Positions 8,419-18,678 of a stretch of DNA of 64,000 bases are shown piece after piece. Position 1 is the first letter of the stretch. The number at the start of each line of letters is the position of its first letter. Origin of the DNA: Dermabacter indicis (lineage in GTDB: Bacteria > Actinomycetota > Actinomycetes > Actinomycetales > Dermabacteraceae); assembly GCA_001403775.1 (NCBI GenBank), contig CYUG01000011.1, positions 333,051 through 397,050 of the forward strand, in the 5' to 3' direction. Below the pieces are notes generated by a model, which was not told the DNA's origin, did not search any database, and worked only from the letters and a program-made list of their open reading frames with translations. The translations under genes and the position numbers were made by a program.

Positions 8419-9792
8419 TCAGGCCGTCTCCTTGGGGTCGAGCTCGGCGGCGCCGAGCAGGATGAGCGCTTCGGCGACGCATACGCGCTCGAAATCGCCG
8501 AGGTGGAGAGATTCGTCAACACCGTGCGCACGCGAGTCCGGGTCTTCAACGCCGGTCACGAGCACATCTGCCTTCGGGAACAGCTCGAGAAGGTCCGAGA
8601 TGAACGGGATCGAGCCGCCGAGGCCCGTGTCCACGGGTTCGACGCCCCACGAATCGTGGAACGCGCGGCGCGCGAGATCCATTCCCGCGCTGCTCGCGGG
8701 TGCGAGGAACGGTTTGCCCGCGTCGACCTGAGTGAAGGTGACTTTGGCGGCGGCGGGAGTGTGCGCTTCGACGTGCTTTTTCAGTACCTCGGCCGCATGG
8801 GCGGGATCCTCTCCCGGGGCAATGCGAACGCTTACCTTGGCGCGCGCTTTCGATACGAGGGTGTTGGAGGCTTGCTGCACTGGCGGTGCATCAATGCCGA
8901 TCACCGAGATCGCGGGCTTGGTCCACAGGCGCGAGGTGATCGACCCATCGCCCGCGAGCGGCAGCCCCTCGGGAACGCCGGCGTCGCGGCGGAAGTCCAC
9001 CTCGTCCATGTCGACCTTGGGGGCCTCGGCCACGTGGAGCCCCTCCACCGCGATCGTGCCGTCCTCGTTGTGGAAGGTCGTGAGGATGCGCGAGAGCTGC
9101 GTGAGAGCGTCAAGTACCGGACCGCCAAACATGCCCGAGTGCACCGAGTAGTCGAGGACCTGAACATCGAGCTCGAAGGCCACGACACCGCGAAGGCTCG
9201 TCGTGAGCGCGGGGCGTCCCACGGCCCAGTTCGAGGAGTCGGCAACGACGATGATGTCGCTGCGCATGATGTCCTGGTGCTTCTCGAGGAAAGGACGGAA
9301 CGTCTCGCTTCCGTATTCCTCTTCACCTTCCACAAACACGACGATGCCCACACCCGACTCTTCGAGCTCATCCTTGAGGGCACGAAGCGCAGTCACGTGC
9401 GCCATCACGCCGGCCTTGTCGTCGGCGGCACCGCGGCCGTACAGTCGGCCGTTGCGCTCGGTTGCCTCGAACGGCGGCGTGGTCCATTCGGATTCATCGC
9501 CCACGGGCTGCACGTCGTGGTGGGCGTACAGCATGACGGTCGGCTTACCGGGCTTTGCGGGGCGACGCGCGAGAACCGCGGGGGCGCCGCCTTCGACGGA
9601 ATCGATGCTCACCTCGGGCATGCCAGCATCCTTGAGGAGCGAGGCAACCTTCTCGGCACTCGCCTTCACGTGCGACTGGTCGTAGCCGTCGAAAGCAATC
9701 GAGGGGATGGCGACAAGCGCTTTGAGATCCTCAAGCGCTTGTGGTTGAAGGGCCTTGACCTTGTCATTGATGGCGTCGACGCTGAGCGACAT
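8419..9792 (-). CDS. M20-family metallodipeptidase
   Basis: A 457-aa cytoplasmic zinc peptidase of the CNDP/PepV-like M20 group, which hydrolyses dipeptides. Metal-binding motifs are visible: MLYAHHDVQPVG (His, first Asp), GRGAADDKAG (bridging Asp) and FVEGEEEYGS (catalytic Glu-Glu). A lid/dimerisation domain separates the two catalytic halves. ATG 9792 follows GGAAGGAGAAGAGG; the longer upstream frame has no ribosome-binding site. It may process peptides imported by the transporters elsewhere in this window. Substrate preference is not determinable. Confidence 0.9.
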   Translation of the reverse strand: MSLSVDAINDKVKALQPQALEDLKALVAIPSIAFDGYDQSHVKASAEKVASLLKDAGMPEVSIDSVEGGAPAVLARRPAKPGKPTVMLYAHHDVQPVGDESEWTTPPFEATERNGRLYGRGAADDKAGVMAHVTALRALKDELEESGVGIVVFVEGEEEYGSETFRPFLEKHQDIMRSDIIVVADSSNWAVGRPALTTSLRGVVAFELDVQVLDYSVHSGMFGGPVLDALTQLSRILTTFHNEDGTIAVEGLHVAEAPKVDMDEVDFRRDAGVPEGLPLAGDGSITSRLWTKPAISVIGIDAPPVQQASNTLVSKARAKVSVRIAPGEDPAHAAEVLKKHVEAHTPAAAKVTFTQVDAGKPFLAPASSAGMDLARRAFHDSWGVEPVDTGLGGSIPFISDLLELFPKADVLVTGVEDPDSRAHGVDESLHLGDFERVCVAEALILLGAAELDPKETA

Positions 9793-9925
9793 TCCTCTTC
9801 TCCTTCCGCGCGGCGAGCGCAATACAGGTTTTGCCTCCACCGTATCCCTTGCAACCGTCGGAATTCCTCACGAAACCCCGTGCCAACCGCGCGAGTCCGA
9901 TCCCCGGGAGACTAAGATTGGCCGG

Positions 9926-10525
9926 GTGAATACCGAGACCACATCTGAGCACTCCCCTAGTACTGCTCCCGCTGAGCACTCCGCGACGACCCCGAAAAAG
10001 GGGCGCCCAACCCGCTCGCGTAAGGACGCCCAGGCTGCGCGCCGCACGCCTCTCGTGCCGAAGGACCGCAAGGAAGCGAAGCGCCGCTCCAAACAAAAGG
10101 ATCGCGCCGCTGCGAACCGAGAGCACCAAGCGCTGTTGGCAGGCGATGAGGATCACTACCCCGTGCAGCACCGAGGCGCCGATCGCCGCCTCGTGCGAGA
10201 TGTTGTCGATTCTCGCCACAACGTCGCCGAGTACTTCCTGCCGTTCGCGCTTATCGCGATGCTATTCCCCTTCGCCATGCAGCTCATCGACCCGGTGAAG
10301 TTCCAGGTCGTCTCGATCGTGTTCCTCGTTGTGCTGTGGGCAGGCATCCTCATCGTGGTGATCGACACGTTCCTCCTGCGCCGCAAGATCCGCAAGGTCC
10401 TCACCGAACGCTTCGGCGTGGTCCCGGCCGGCATGGTGTCCTACGGCCTTCTTCGGTCGACCAATATCCGCCCGTGGCGCATGCCAAAGCCGAAGATCAA
10501 GCACGGCGAGGCCCCGCGCCCCTAA
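9926..10525 (+). CDS. DUF3043 membrane protein
   Basis: A 199-aa protein with a long Lys/Arg-rich N-terminal region (residues 1-95, e.g. RKEAKRRSKQKDRAAANREH), then two closely spaced hydrophobic helices (~102-118 and 124-145) and the conserved ending LLRSTNIRPWRMPKPKIK. This is the DUF3043 family, confined to actinobacteria and of unknown function. GTG 9926 is chosen: a -10-like TAAGAT at 9913-9918 lies 7 bp upstream and no Shine-Dalgarno is present, so the mRNA is probably leaderless. It is convergent with aspS and shares the terminator at 10,541. Confidence 0.85.
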   Translation: MNTETTSEHSPSTAPAEHSATTPKKGRPTRSRKDAQAARRTPLVPKDRKEAKRRSKQKDRAAANREHQALLAGDEDHYPVQHRGADRRLVRDVVDSRHNVAEYFLPFALIAMLFPFAMQLIDPVKFQVVSIVFLVVLWAGILIVVIDTFLLRRKIRKVLTERFGVVPAGMVSYGLLRSTNIRPWRMPKPKIKHGEAPRP

Positions 10526-10540
10526 GCCTTCTTTAGACAC

Positions 10541-10582
10541 GAAGCCCCCGGCCCGAACCCTTGTTCGGTCACCGGGGGCTTC
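10541..10582. terminator. Bidirectional terminator between the DUF3043 gene and aspS
   Basis: GAAGCCCCCGG (10541-10551) pairs perfectly with CCGGGGGCTTC (10572-10582), and an inner CCGAAC/GTTCGG stem completes the hairpin. It lies between two convergent genes. Confidence 0.85.
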
Positions 10583-10597
10583 CCTGTGCGGCGGGTT

Positions 10598-12409
10598 TTA
10601 CTTCGCGATATCCGACGCCTGCTCAGCCTTCGCTGAGTCCTTGTCCTTTGCCTTCTTTTCGGGCTTGAAGTCCACGCCGGCCTCTCTACGCTGCTGCGGC
10701 GTGATCGGCGCGGGGGCCGCGGTCAACGGGTCGTAGCCGTTGCCGGTCTTCGGGAAAGCAATGACGTCGCGAATCGAATCGGTCTTCGCGAGGATCGACA
10801 CAATGCGATCCCAACCGAACGCGATACCGCCGTGGGGCGGCGCGCCGAACTTGAACGCTTCGAGGAGGAAGCCGAACTTCTCCTGTGCTTCCTCTTCTCC
10901 GATGCCCATGAGCTTAAATACGCGCTGCTGCACATCAGCCTGGTGGATACGGATGGAGCCGCCACCGATTTCGTTGCCGTTGCACACGATGTCGTAGCCG
11001 TAGCTGAGGGCTGAGGCCGGGTCGGTGTCGAACGTGTCGAGGAACTCCGGCTTCGGGGAGGTGAAGGCATGGTGAACGGCGGTCCATTCGCCGTGGCCCA
11101 CCGCAACGTCACCGGCAGCTTCGGCGTCGCCGGCCGGTTCGAACATGGGCGCGTCGACGACCCACACGAACGCGAATTCATCGGGGTCGATGAGACCGAG
11201 GCGGTCACCGATCTCGTTGCGCACAGCACCGAGGAGTGCTCGCGAGCTCTTGGCTTCACCCGCGGCGAAGAACACGCAGTCGCCAGCGCTTGCGCCCACC
11301 TTGTCGGCGAGGCCGGACTTCTCCTCGTCGGAGAGGTTCTTGGCAACGGGGCCACCGAGCGAGCCGTCCTCCTGGAAGAGAACGTAGGCGAGGCCCTTTG
11401 CGCCGCGCTGCTTGGCGAATTCCTGCCATGCATCGAGCGTACGGCGGGGCTGCGAGGCGCCGCCCTTCATCACGATCGCGCCCACGTACGGCGCTTGGAA
11501 CACGCGGAACGGAGTGTTCTGGAAGTACTCGGTCATCTCGGTGATCTCGAGATCGAAGCGGAGGTCCGGCTTGTCGGAGCCGTAGCGCGCCATCGAATCG
11601 CGGTAGGTGATGCGCTTGATCGGGGTTTCGATGTCGTAGCCGATCTGCTTCCACACGTTCACGAGCACCTTCTCGGCGAGCGCGATGACGTCTTCTTGAT
11701 CGGCGAAGCTCATCTCGACATCAAGCTGCGTGAACTCGGGCTGGCGGTCGGCGCGGAAGTCTTCGTCGCGGTAGCAGCGCGCGAGCTGGAAGTAGCGTTC
11801 CATGCCGCCGACCATGAGCAGCTGCTTGAAAAGCTGCGGCGACTGCGGAAGTGCGTACCAGGAACCGGGCGCGAGGCGCGCGGGCACGAGGAAGTCACGG
11901 GCACCCTCGGGTGTCGAACGCGTGAGCGTCGGGGTCTCCACCTCAACGAAGTCCTCTCCGAGGAGCACCTCACGGGCGGCCTGGTTGACCTTCGAGCGCA
12001 GGCGCAACGCATATGCGGTTTCCGCACGGCGCATGTCGAGGTAGCGGTAGCGAAGGCGCGCTTCCTCACCCACCTCACTGTGTTCATCGAGCTGGAACGG
12101 GAGCGCAGCGGCGGGGTTGAGCACCTCAACCTCGCTGGCGATGACCTCGATATCGCCCGTGGGAAGTGCCGGGTTCTCGTTACCCTCGGGGCGGCGCTCA
12201 ACCTTGCCGGTCACCTTGAGCACAAATTCATTGCGAAGGTGGTGGGCATCTTCTTCGCGCACGACGACCTGGGCAACTCCGGACGCGTCACGCAGATCAA
12301 GGAAGGCCACGCCGCCGTGATCGCGGCGCCTTCCGATCCAGCCGGTAAGGGTGACGTCCTGGCCGATGTGATCTGCCCTGAGATCACCGGCGCGGTGGGT
12401 GCGAAGCAT
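10598..12409 (-). CDS. aspS: Aspartyl-tRNA synthetase
   Basis: A 603-aa class IIb synthetase that charges tRNA-Asp. An N-terminal OB anticodon-binding domain (residues ~1-110, [19 protein letters not shown]) is followed by the catalytic domain with motif 2 ([20 protein letters not shown]), the bacterial insertion (GAD) domain and motif 3 ([10 protein letters not shown]). Length matches bacterial AspRS. The C-terminus has a short Lys/Asp-rich extension. Whether it is discriminating or also charges tRNA-Asn cannot be decided here. It is divergent from the DEAD-box helicase. Confidence 0.97.
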   Translation of the reverse strand: MLRTHRAGDLRADHIGQDVTLTGWIGRRRDHGGVAFLDLRDASGVAQVVVREEDAHHLRNEFVLKVTGKVERRPEGNENPALPTGDIEVIASEVEVLNPAAALPFQLDEHSEVGEEARLRYRYLDMRRAETAYALRLRSKVNQAAREVLLGEDFVEVETPTLTRSTPEGARDFLVPARLAPGSWYALPQSPQLFKQLLMVGGMERYFQLARCYRDEDFRADRQPEFTQLDVEMSFADQEDVIALAEKVLVNVWKQIGYDIETPIKRITYRDSMARYGSDKPDLRFDLEITEMTEYFQNTPFRVFQAPYVGAIVMKGGASQPRRTLDAWQEFAKQRGAKGLAYVLFQEDGSLGGPVAKNLSDEEKSGLADKVGASAGDCVFFAAGEAKSSRALLGAVRNEIGDRLGLIDPDEFAFVWVVDAPMFEPAGDAEAAGDVAVGHGEWTAVHHAFTSPKPEFLDTFDTDPASALSYGYDIVCNGNEIGGGSIRIHQADVQQRVFKLMGIGEEEAQEKFGFLLEAFKFGAPPHGGIAFGWDRIVSILAKTDSIRDVIAFPKTGNGYDPLTAAPAPITPQQRREAGVDFKPEKKAKDKDSAKAEQASDIAK

Positions 12410-12968
12410 GAAGAATCCTTTGACTTCGGGTTGGTCGATGGTGGGCGGCGCGTCTCCACGGCCCGCGGCGAGCGGGGCGCAGCGCGAGAGGCCGCAATCC
12501 GCACCAGTTTAGCGCGCACCAGGTTCGGGTGCAGTCCGACGCTTGCTGGGCGAGCGTCGGATGCCCTTTGCTCCTGCATCCCCCTCCCCTCGTGCCTCCT
12601 CGTTACCTTCTCCCTCTTAAAAGTGGTGATTTTTCGCGCGAAGAGCCTGCTCCACGTCGTGAAGTAGCGATTTTTCAGCACTTTCTCCCGAGTCGCGAGG
12701 GCGAAATGGAACAGGGGACCAGATGGGGGTGACTATTGTCGCGCGCGGATCCCCTCCCCTCGCGCCTATCTCTTCCGTAAACTGGTTCCAGCACGTGTGA
12801 GCGCCTTTGAGGCGCGAGGAGAGTGGCGCCGATCCGGACGGCGCATTTTTGTGTGCGGGGACACCGCGGGGACGTGCTCAACAAAATGAGAGGCCGATGA
12901 ACGGCCCGCAAGTGTTCACGTGCGTTTTCCGGGGCGGGCGTGTGCGATGGCCCGGAAGGACCCGACAA
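12410..12968 (+). promoter_or_regulatory. Long divergent intergenic region with attenuator-like hairpins before the DEAD-box gene
   Basis: About 560 bp separate aspS from the helicase start. Close to the helicase, GCGCC-TTTGA-GGCGC (12801-12815) is followed by GCGCC (12826-12830) pairing with GGCGC (12840-12844), then ATTTTT (12845-12850), which is the form of an intrinsic terminator inside the leader. A four-codon upstream frame (ATG AGA GGC CGA TGA) follows near 12,884. This would suit leader-based control of the helicase; the transcription start is not known. Confidence 0.45.
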
Positions 12969-14855
12969 ATGCCGATTGATAGCACCGACCGTACTGACAC
13001 CACTCTCGAGAACCGCGAAGAAATCGCAGAAGCGCTCGAGATGGCCGCCACGGCAGAGTCGGAAACTGACGATACCGCGAAGACCGCCCCCGCACCCGAG
13101 GACTCGACCGAAGAGGAACGCGTGCGCTTCGATGATCTCGGCCTCCCGCGTGAGCTCCTCGCCGCTGTTCGCGACCTCGGGTTCACGCACCCCTCCCCCA
13201 TCCAGGAGCGAGCGATCCCCGCACTCCTTGAGGGACGCAGCGTTCTGGGCGTCGCCCAAACGGGAACAGGAAAAACTGCCGCCTTCGGCCTCCCCCTCCT
13301 CACGGAGGTCCACGCTTCGGATCGCTCGACGCAGGGGCTCGTCCTTGCACCGACTCGTGAACTCGCGATGCAGGTGGCCGAGGCCATTCAGTCATTCGCG
13401 ACCAAGCTCGACGGTGTCAATGTTGTAAGCGTCTACGGCGGCGCCCCCTATGGCCCGCAGGAACGAGCCCTCGCCCGTGGCGCCCACGTCATCGTCGGTA
13501 CTCCCGGGCGCGTGATCGATCACCTCAAGCGCGGCAATATTGTGCTTGATCACCTTGCGACCCTCGTTCTCGATGAGGCCGACGAGATGCTCCGCATGGG
13601 CTTTGCCGAGGACGTTGACGAGATTCTCGCCTTCGCCCCGCTAGAAAAGCGCATGGCGCTGTTCAGCGCGACGATGCCACCTGCGATCAAGCGCGTCGCC
13701 GAGGAGCACATGCCCGACGCCGTGAGCGTTGCAGTCGCGCGTCAATCAACAACCGTGACAAGCGTCGATCAGAAGTACGCCGTGGTGCCTTTTCGGCACA
13801 AGACCGGAGCACTGACTCGCATCGTGGAAACGACCGACGCGGACGCAACGATCGTGTTTGTGCGCACCCGAAGCGCCGCGGAAGAAGTCGGCACTGCACT
13901 CATTGCCCGCGGGATCGTGGCCGCGACGATCTCGGGTGACGTCCCCCAAAAGGAGCGTGAACGCATCGTCGAGCGTCTGCGTGACGGCTCGCTCACGGTG
14001 CTCGTCGCGACCGACGTCGCCGCGCGCGGCCTCGATGTCGAACGCATCGGCCTCGTGGTGAACTTTGACATTCCCTCCGAGCCCGAGGCATACGTCCACC
14101 GCATCGGCCGCACCGGCCGCGCTGGCCGCACTGGGCAGGCGATTACTTTCGTCGCGCCCCATGAAAGGCGGAAGCTGCGCAACATCGAGCGCACGACTCG
14201 TCAGGAACTCGAGGAAGTGCAGATCCCCTCACCGCTCGACGTCTCGCGCCACAAGATGAAGAAGGTTCTCGCGGATGTTCCCGCGCGCCTCGAGAAGGGA
14301 CGCCTCAACCTCTACTACGACCTCCTCAACGAGTTTCTTGCCGAAAACAATGTCTCTGTTGAGCAAGTTGCCGCGGCGCTCGGCGCGATGACTGTCGGCG
14401 ACGACGGTCCACGCGCGCACGAAGATGACTTTACGGGTGCGAGCTTCCGAGACAAGGGCGGCAAGGCCGAGCGCGGTGACCGTAAGGAGCGCGGCGAGCG
14501 CAAGGACCGTGGCGAAAAGCGTCCGCGGCGCTCGAGCGCAGGGTTTACGACCTACCGCATTGCCGTGGGGAAAAACCACGGCGTGCGCCCGCAAGCCATC
14601 GTCGGCGCCATTGCCGGTGAGGGAGGGCTCGACGGCCAGGATGTCGGCAAAATCGACCTGTTCCCCTCGTTCTCTCTCGTGGAGCTGCGCGATGGCGTCG
14701 ACGAGGCTGCGCTCGCACGCATCGGCCGTGCCCGCATAGGCGGCAAGCCCATGCGTATCCAGGTGGATCAGGGCCCGAAGAAGGGTGGAAAGTTCAAAAC
14801 CCGCAAAGGAAAGCGTTTCGACGACCGCGACGGAAAGAAGTCGAATCGCTGGTAA
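12969..14855 (+). CDS. DEAD-box ATP-dependent RNA helicase (CsdA/DeaD type)
   Basis: A 628-aa SF2 RNA helicase. The Q motif (FTHPSPIQERAIPALL) precedes motif I AQTGTGKT, Ia PTRELAMQ, II DEAD, III SAT and VI HRIGRTGR. A DbpA-type RNA-binding fold (FTTYRIAVGKNHGVRPQAIV onward) lies near the C-terminus, reached through a charged linker rich in Arg, Lys and Asp. ATG 12969 is preferred, with GGAAGGA 9 nt upstream; in-frame starts exist as far up as 12807 but would cross the leader hairpins. Such enzymes act on ribosome assembly and cold adaptation. Confidence 0.92.
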   Translation: MPIDSTDRTDTTLENREEIAEALEMAATAESETDDTAKTAPAPEDSTEEERVRFDDLGLPRELLAAVRDLGFTHPSPIQERAIPALLEGRSVLGVAQTGTGKTAAFGLPLLTEVHASDRSTQGLVLAPTRELAMQVAEAIQSFATKLDGVNVVSVYGGAPYGPQERALARGAHVIVGTPGRVIDHLKRGNIVLDHLATLVLDEADEMLRMGFAEDVDEILAFAPLEKRMALFSATMPPAIKRVAEEHMPDAVSVAVARQSTTVTSVDQKYAVVPFRHKTGALTRIVETTDADATIVFVRTRSAAEEVGTALIARGIVAATISGDVPQKERERIVERLRDGSLTVLVATDVAARGLDVERIGLVVNFDIPSEPEAYVHRIGRTGRAGRTGQAITFVAPHERRKLRNIERTTRQELEEVQIPSPLDVSRHKMKKVLADVPARLEKGRLNLYYDLLNEFLAENNVSVEQVAAALGAMTVGDDGPRAHEDDFTGASFRDKGGKAERGDRKERGERKDRGEKRPRRSSAGFTTYRIAVGKNHGVRPQAIVGAIAGEGGLDGQDVGKIDLFPSFSLVELRDGVDEAALARIGRARIGGKPMRIQVDQGPKKGGKFKTRKGKRFDDRDGKKSNRW

Positions 14856-15006
14856 AGCGGCGAGACTCGTCACAGCCCACCCCATACCGTCCTTTACAGG
14901 CACCATTGAGGCGTCCACGGTAGAGAAGGCCCCGATCTATATACACACATAAGTAACGTGTGTTTTCGCGGCCTCGATTCCCTCATCACGCCACGAAAGG
15001 ACTGGC

Positions 15007-16521
15007 ATGGACAACCCCGCATCCACCGCAGGGGACCGCTTTGTGCGTGAAGCCGAACGGGACAGCGCTATCCAGCAGGACAGCGCGTTCCTCGGCCACC
15101 CGCGCGGCCTTGCAACGCTCTTCGGACTCGAGATCTGGGAGCGCTTCTCCTACCTTGGATTCCAGGCGATCCTCGCCCTCTACTTCGCCGATGCCATCGC
15201 GAACGGCGGCATGGGCTTCGAAGAAGGAGTCGCCTCGAGCATCGTCGCCGCCTACGGCGCGCTCGTTTACCTGCTTTCTATCGTGGGCGCATGGATCGCG
15301 GACCGCGTGATCGGGACCTATCGCACCGTGCTGTTTGGCGGCATCATCATCGCGGCTGGCCACATCTTCATGGGCATCCCCACGGTGTTCTCCACGTGGT
15401 TCGGACTCGCCCTCATCGTTCTTGGAACGGGCCTGCTCAAGCCCAACGTCTCGACCAAGGTTGGCGAGCTTTACTCGAGCGAAGACGAACGCCGCGACGC
15501 CGGATTCTCGATCTACTACTCCGGCATCAACATCGGCGCTTTCCTCGGCCCGATTATCGCGGGCTGGCTCGGCCAGGAGATCGGTTGGCACTGGGGCTTT
15601 GGCGCGGCTGCCGTGGGCATGATCGCGGGCGTCATCCAGTACATCCTCGGATCGAAGCATCTCGCGGGCAATGAAGCGGCAGCACGCATCCGCGCAGCCT
15701 TCCGCGCGGACCGCGGCTTCTGGGCGACGATCGGTCTCATCGTCGCAGCCGTGATCGCCGCCGCCCTTTTCACCGTTCTCGCGGAGGACGGCATCAACGC
15801 CCTCGTGAACGTCATCTCGATCGTCAGTGCGATCGTGCCCATCGTGATGCTCCTGCTCATGGCCCGCTCCCCCAAAGTTACGAAGGCAGAGCGCGCGAAC
15901 CTTATGCCGTATTCGCTTTTACTCATTGCCCTTGTCGCCTACAACCTCATGTACTTCCAGACCGGCAATACCCTCAACTTCATGGCGCTCAACCGCACCG
16001 AGAACTCGCTGTTTGGCTGGGGCTACCCCTCGACGTGGTACATCTCCCTCACCGCTATTGTCGAGATCATCATGGGGCCGGTTCTCGCACTCCTGTGGGT
16101 CAAGCTCGGTAAGCGCCAGCCGCACGTCGCGGCGAAGGTTGGTCTCGGCACCGTGTTCGGTGGCGCCGCCTTCCTCGTGGTGGCGCTTGGCGCGAGCGTG
16201 AGTGGCGAGGCGGCGATGCTCTCGGCGATCTGGCTCGTGATCTGCTACATCTTCCTTGGCCTCGGCGACCTCGTGCTCCAAACGAGCGGTATGAGTGCGA
16301 CCACGAAACTCGCCCCACGAGCCTTCGCTTCGCAGACGATGGCCGTGTGGTTCGCGGCGATGGCTCTTTCGCAGGGCATCCAGGCACAGATCGTGAAGTT
16401 CTTTGATTACGACAATGCAGCCCTCTACTTCGGTATCCAGGGTGCTCTTGTCGTCGCCTACGGCGTGTTCCTCATGGCCATCACGCCGTGGCTTAAGAAG
16501 CGTATGACCCTCGTGGGCTAA
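15007..16521 (+). CDS. dtpT: POT/PTR2-family proton-dependent oligopeptide transporter
   Basis: A 504-aa MFS protein of the POT family that imports di- and tripeptides with protons. The ExxER proton-coupling motif is present in GLEIWERFSYLGFQAI, and the PTR2 signature region is at ELYSSEDERRDAGFSIYYSG. About 12-14 helices are predicted. ATG 15007 follows GAAAGGA. It is followed 45 bp later by an S15-type peptidase/hydrolase in the same direction, so uptake and hydrolysis of small peptides may be coordinated. Confidence 0.9.
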   Translation: MDNPASTAGDRFVREAERDSAIQQDSAFLGHPRGLATLFGLEIWERFSYLGFQAILALYFADAIANGGMGFEEGVASSIVAAYGALVYLLSIVGAWIADRVIGTYRTVLFGGIIIAAGHIFMGIPTVFSTWFGLALIVLGTGLLKPNVSTKVGELYSSEDERRDAGFSIYYSGINIGAFLGPIIAGWLGQEIGWHWGFGAAAVGMIAGVIQYILGSKHLAGNEAAARIRAAFRADRGFWATIGLIVAAVIAAALFTVLAEDGINALVNVISIVSAIVPIVMLLLMARSPKVTKAERANLMPYSLLLIALVAYNLMYFQTGNTLNFMALNRTENSLFGWGYPSTWYISLTAIVEIIMGPVLALLWVKLGKRQPHVAAKVGLGTVFGGAAFLVVALGASVSGEAAMLSAIWLVICYIFLGLGDLVLQTSGMSATTKLAPRAFASQTMAVWFAAMALSQGIQAQIVKFFDYDNAALYFGIQGALVVAYGVFLMAITPWLKKRMTLVG

Positions 16522-16566
16522 AAGCATCTCGCCAATTTTTCACTCAGAAAGGAGCACAGCTCTTTC

Positions 16567-18627
16567 ATGAAATACATCGACGATTTCCCCTATGACGTGA
16601 AAATCGTGGAGGACTGGATTCCTCTCGCCGACGGCACGAAGCTGTGGATGAAGGCGTTCATGCCCGTCACCGACGAGAAGGTCCCCGCTCTGCTCGAGTA
16701 CCTCCCGTACCGCGCGGGTGACTGGACGGCGCCTCGCGATCACGAGCGCCACCCTTACTATGCGGGTCACGGTTACGCCTCGATCCGCGTCGACATTCGC
16801 GGCCACGGCAACTCCGATGGCATCCCCGGCGACGAGTACGACGAGCAGGAGTTGAGCGACGGCGAGGAGGTTCTCGCGTGGATCGCGGAGCAGCCGTGGT
16901 GCACCGGCGACGTGGGCATGTTTGGCATTTCGTGGGGCGGCTTCAACTCGCTCCAGCTCGCTGCACGTAAGCCCCCGCAGCTCAAAGCAATCGTGACGAC
17001 GTGCTCGACGGATGACCGCTATGACAACGACGTGCACTACCTCGGCGGCTCGATGCTCGCCGTTGATATGCACGCGTGGGCCGCGACGATGCTCGCGTTC
17101 GAATCGCGCCCGTCTGATCCACGTGTGGTGGGCGATCGCTGGAAGGACCAGTGGCTGGATCGCCTCAACACGATGGAGCCGTACATTGACGAGTGGATGC
17201 GCCATCAGACTCGCGATGAGTATTGGAAGCACGGTTCCGCGTGCGAGGACTACGACAACATCGAGGCGGCCGTCTTCGCCGTCGGTGGATGGTTTGACCC
17301 GTACCGCGACACGGTTCTTCGCCTGTGCGAAAATCTCACGTCACGCGGCAAGAGCGTGAAGGGCCTCATCGGCCCGTGGTCACACCAGTACCCGGATCGC
17401 GACCTGCGCCCCGGGCCCCACATCGACTTCCTGGGGGAGACGCTCCGCTTCTGGGATCTTCACCTCAAGGGCAAGGACACGGGCTTCGAGGACGAGCCGT
17501 TGCTGCGCGCGTGGATGCTCGATTCGATGCGTCCGAGCTCGGTCTATGACGAAGTTGGCGGCACGTGGGTCGCTGAAGAGTCGTGGACAACGGAAGAGCG
17601 CCCGACCAAGAGTTTCGCTTTCTCCTCGGCAGACGCCCTCCCGGCAGCGGAGCGTTCGGGAAGTGAGATCCGCGTCAAGAGCCCTCAGGATACGGGCATG
17701 AGCGCGGGGCGCTACTTCCCCTTCGGCAACGCCGGTGATCTCCCCACCGATCAGCGTGCTGATGACGCGAAGAGCGCATGCTTCGACTTCGTTCTTGAAA
17801 GCGACGTGCGGATCCTCGGCAATGCCTCGCTTCGCTTGCGCGTCAAGTCGGCGCACCCGAAGGGGCAGGCGTACGTGCGCCTGACGGACGTTGCTCCCGA
17901 CGGTTCGTCCACGCTCGTGACGCGTGGCAACATGAATTTCTCGGCGCGCGAGGGTCGTGACAAGGCCGTCGAGATGCCTACCGACGAATGGGTGGACCTC
18001 ACCATCCCCCTCACGGGCATCGGCTACGTGGTCCCGAAGGGCCACACGCTGCGCGTGGCAATCTCGAGTGCCTATTGGCCGTGGGTCTGGCCTCAGCCGG
18101 GGGCCGACGGTTTCTCGCTCGATATCGAGAAGAGCGCCCTCGATGTTCCCGTGCGCGAGAACCCGGTCGAAGGCTCGGCCGCGGCGTCGCGCGATGCAGC
18201 CGTCGGATTCGGCGAAGCCGTGCAGCCCACTCCCCTCGACGTGAAGTATCCGGAGGCCGGAAGGGCCGGGGCGAGCAGGCCCGAGCGGCTCGTGCAGCAG
18301 GATGTGGTCAAGCGCGAGACGATGCTCCAGGTCGATCCGGCCTATGGCGGCACGCGCGTGTATCCCGATGGCCTGCACTACGACGAGGATACGGTCGAGC
18401 GTTACTGGATCACGTGGGATGATCCGCTTTCGGCGCGCACCGAGGCCGTGTGGAACGTAGCGCTGAGGCGCCCCGATCTCGACTGGGACGTGTCCCTGAC
18501 CGCGACGACGCGCATCACGTGCTCGGCTGAGTCGTTCACGACCGAATCGATCGTCGAATGCCGCGATGCCGGCGAGACTGTATTTAAAAAGCGGTGGAGC
18601 GAGGAGATCCCGAGGATCGCCTCCTAA
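16567..18627 (+). CDS. CocE/NonD-family hydrolase (S15 X-Pro dipeptidyl-peptidase-like)
   Basis: A 686-aa alpha/beta hydrolase with a C-terminal jelly-roll domain, the CocE/S15 architecture. The nucleophile Ser122 is in GMFGISWGGFNS, the acid Asp is probably in GGWFDPYRD and the His in IGPWSHQYPD. The C-terminal half contains the beta-rich region (GQAYVRLTDVAPDG, GYVVPKGHTLRVAIS). No signal peptide. AGAAAGGAG precedes the ATG. Its place after the POT transporter suits a cytoplasmic peptidase acting on X-Pro peptides, but ester hydrolysis is equally possible from sequence. Confidence 0.85.
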   Translation: MKYIDDFPYDVKIVEDWIPLADGTKLWMKAFMPVTDEKVPALLEYLPYRAGDWTAPRDHERHPYYAGHGYASIRVDIRGHGNSDGIPGDEYDEQELSDGEEVLAWIAEQPWCTGDVGMFGISWGGFNSLQLAARKPPQLKAIVTTCSTDDRYDNDVHYLGGSMLAVDMHAWAATMLAFESRPSDPRVVGDRWKDQWLDRLNTMEPYIDEWMRHQTRDEYWKHGSACEDYDNIEAAVFAVGGWFDPYRDTVLRLCENLTSRGKSVKGLIGPWSHQYPDRDLRPGPHIDFLGETLRFWDLHLKGKDTGFEDEPLLRAWMLDSMRPSSVYDEVGGTWVAEESWTTEERPTKSFAFSSADALPAAERSGSEIRVKSPQDTGMSAGRYFPFGNAGDLPTDQRADDAKSACFDFVLESDVRILGNASLRLRVKSAHPKGQAYVRLTDVAPDGSSTLVTRGNMNFSAREGRDKAVEMPTDEWVDLTIPLTGIGYVVPKGHTLRVAISSAYWPWVWPQPGADGFSLDIEKSALDVPVRENPVEGSAAASRDAAVGFGEAVQPTPLDVKYPEAGRAGASRPERLVQQDVVKRETMLQVDPAYGGTRVYPDGLHYDEDTVERYWITWDDPLSARTEAVWNVALRRPDLDWDVSLTATTRITCSAESFTTESIVECRDAGETVFKKRWSEEIPRIAS

Positions 18628-18642
18628 ACCCTCGTTTTTCCC

Positions 18643-18677
18643 AAGGCGGCGTCACTCCACCGAGGTGGCGCCGTCTT
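18643..18677. terminator. Terminator between the S15-like gene and the HTH gene
   Basis: AAGGCGGCGTCAC (18643-18655) pairs with GTGGCGCCGTCTT (18665-18677) with two imperfect positions. It lies between convergent genes, with CTTCTT on the plus side. Confidence 0.6.
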
Positions 18678-18678
18678 C

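Noticed and set aside
11069-12667. A 532-codon plus-strand frame antisense to aspS
   Set aside because: It lies almost entirely within the well-conserved aspS gene and has no domain or ribosome-binding site.
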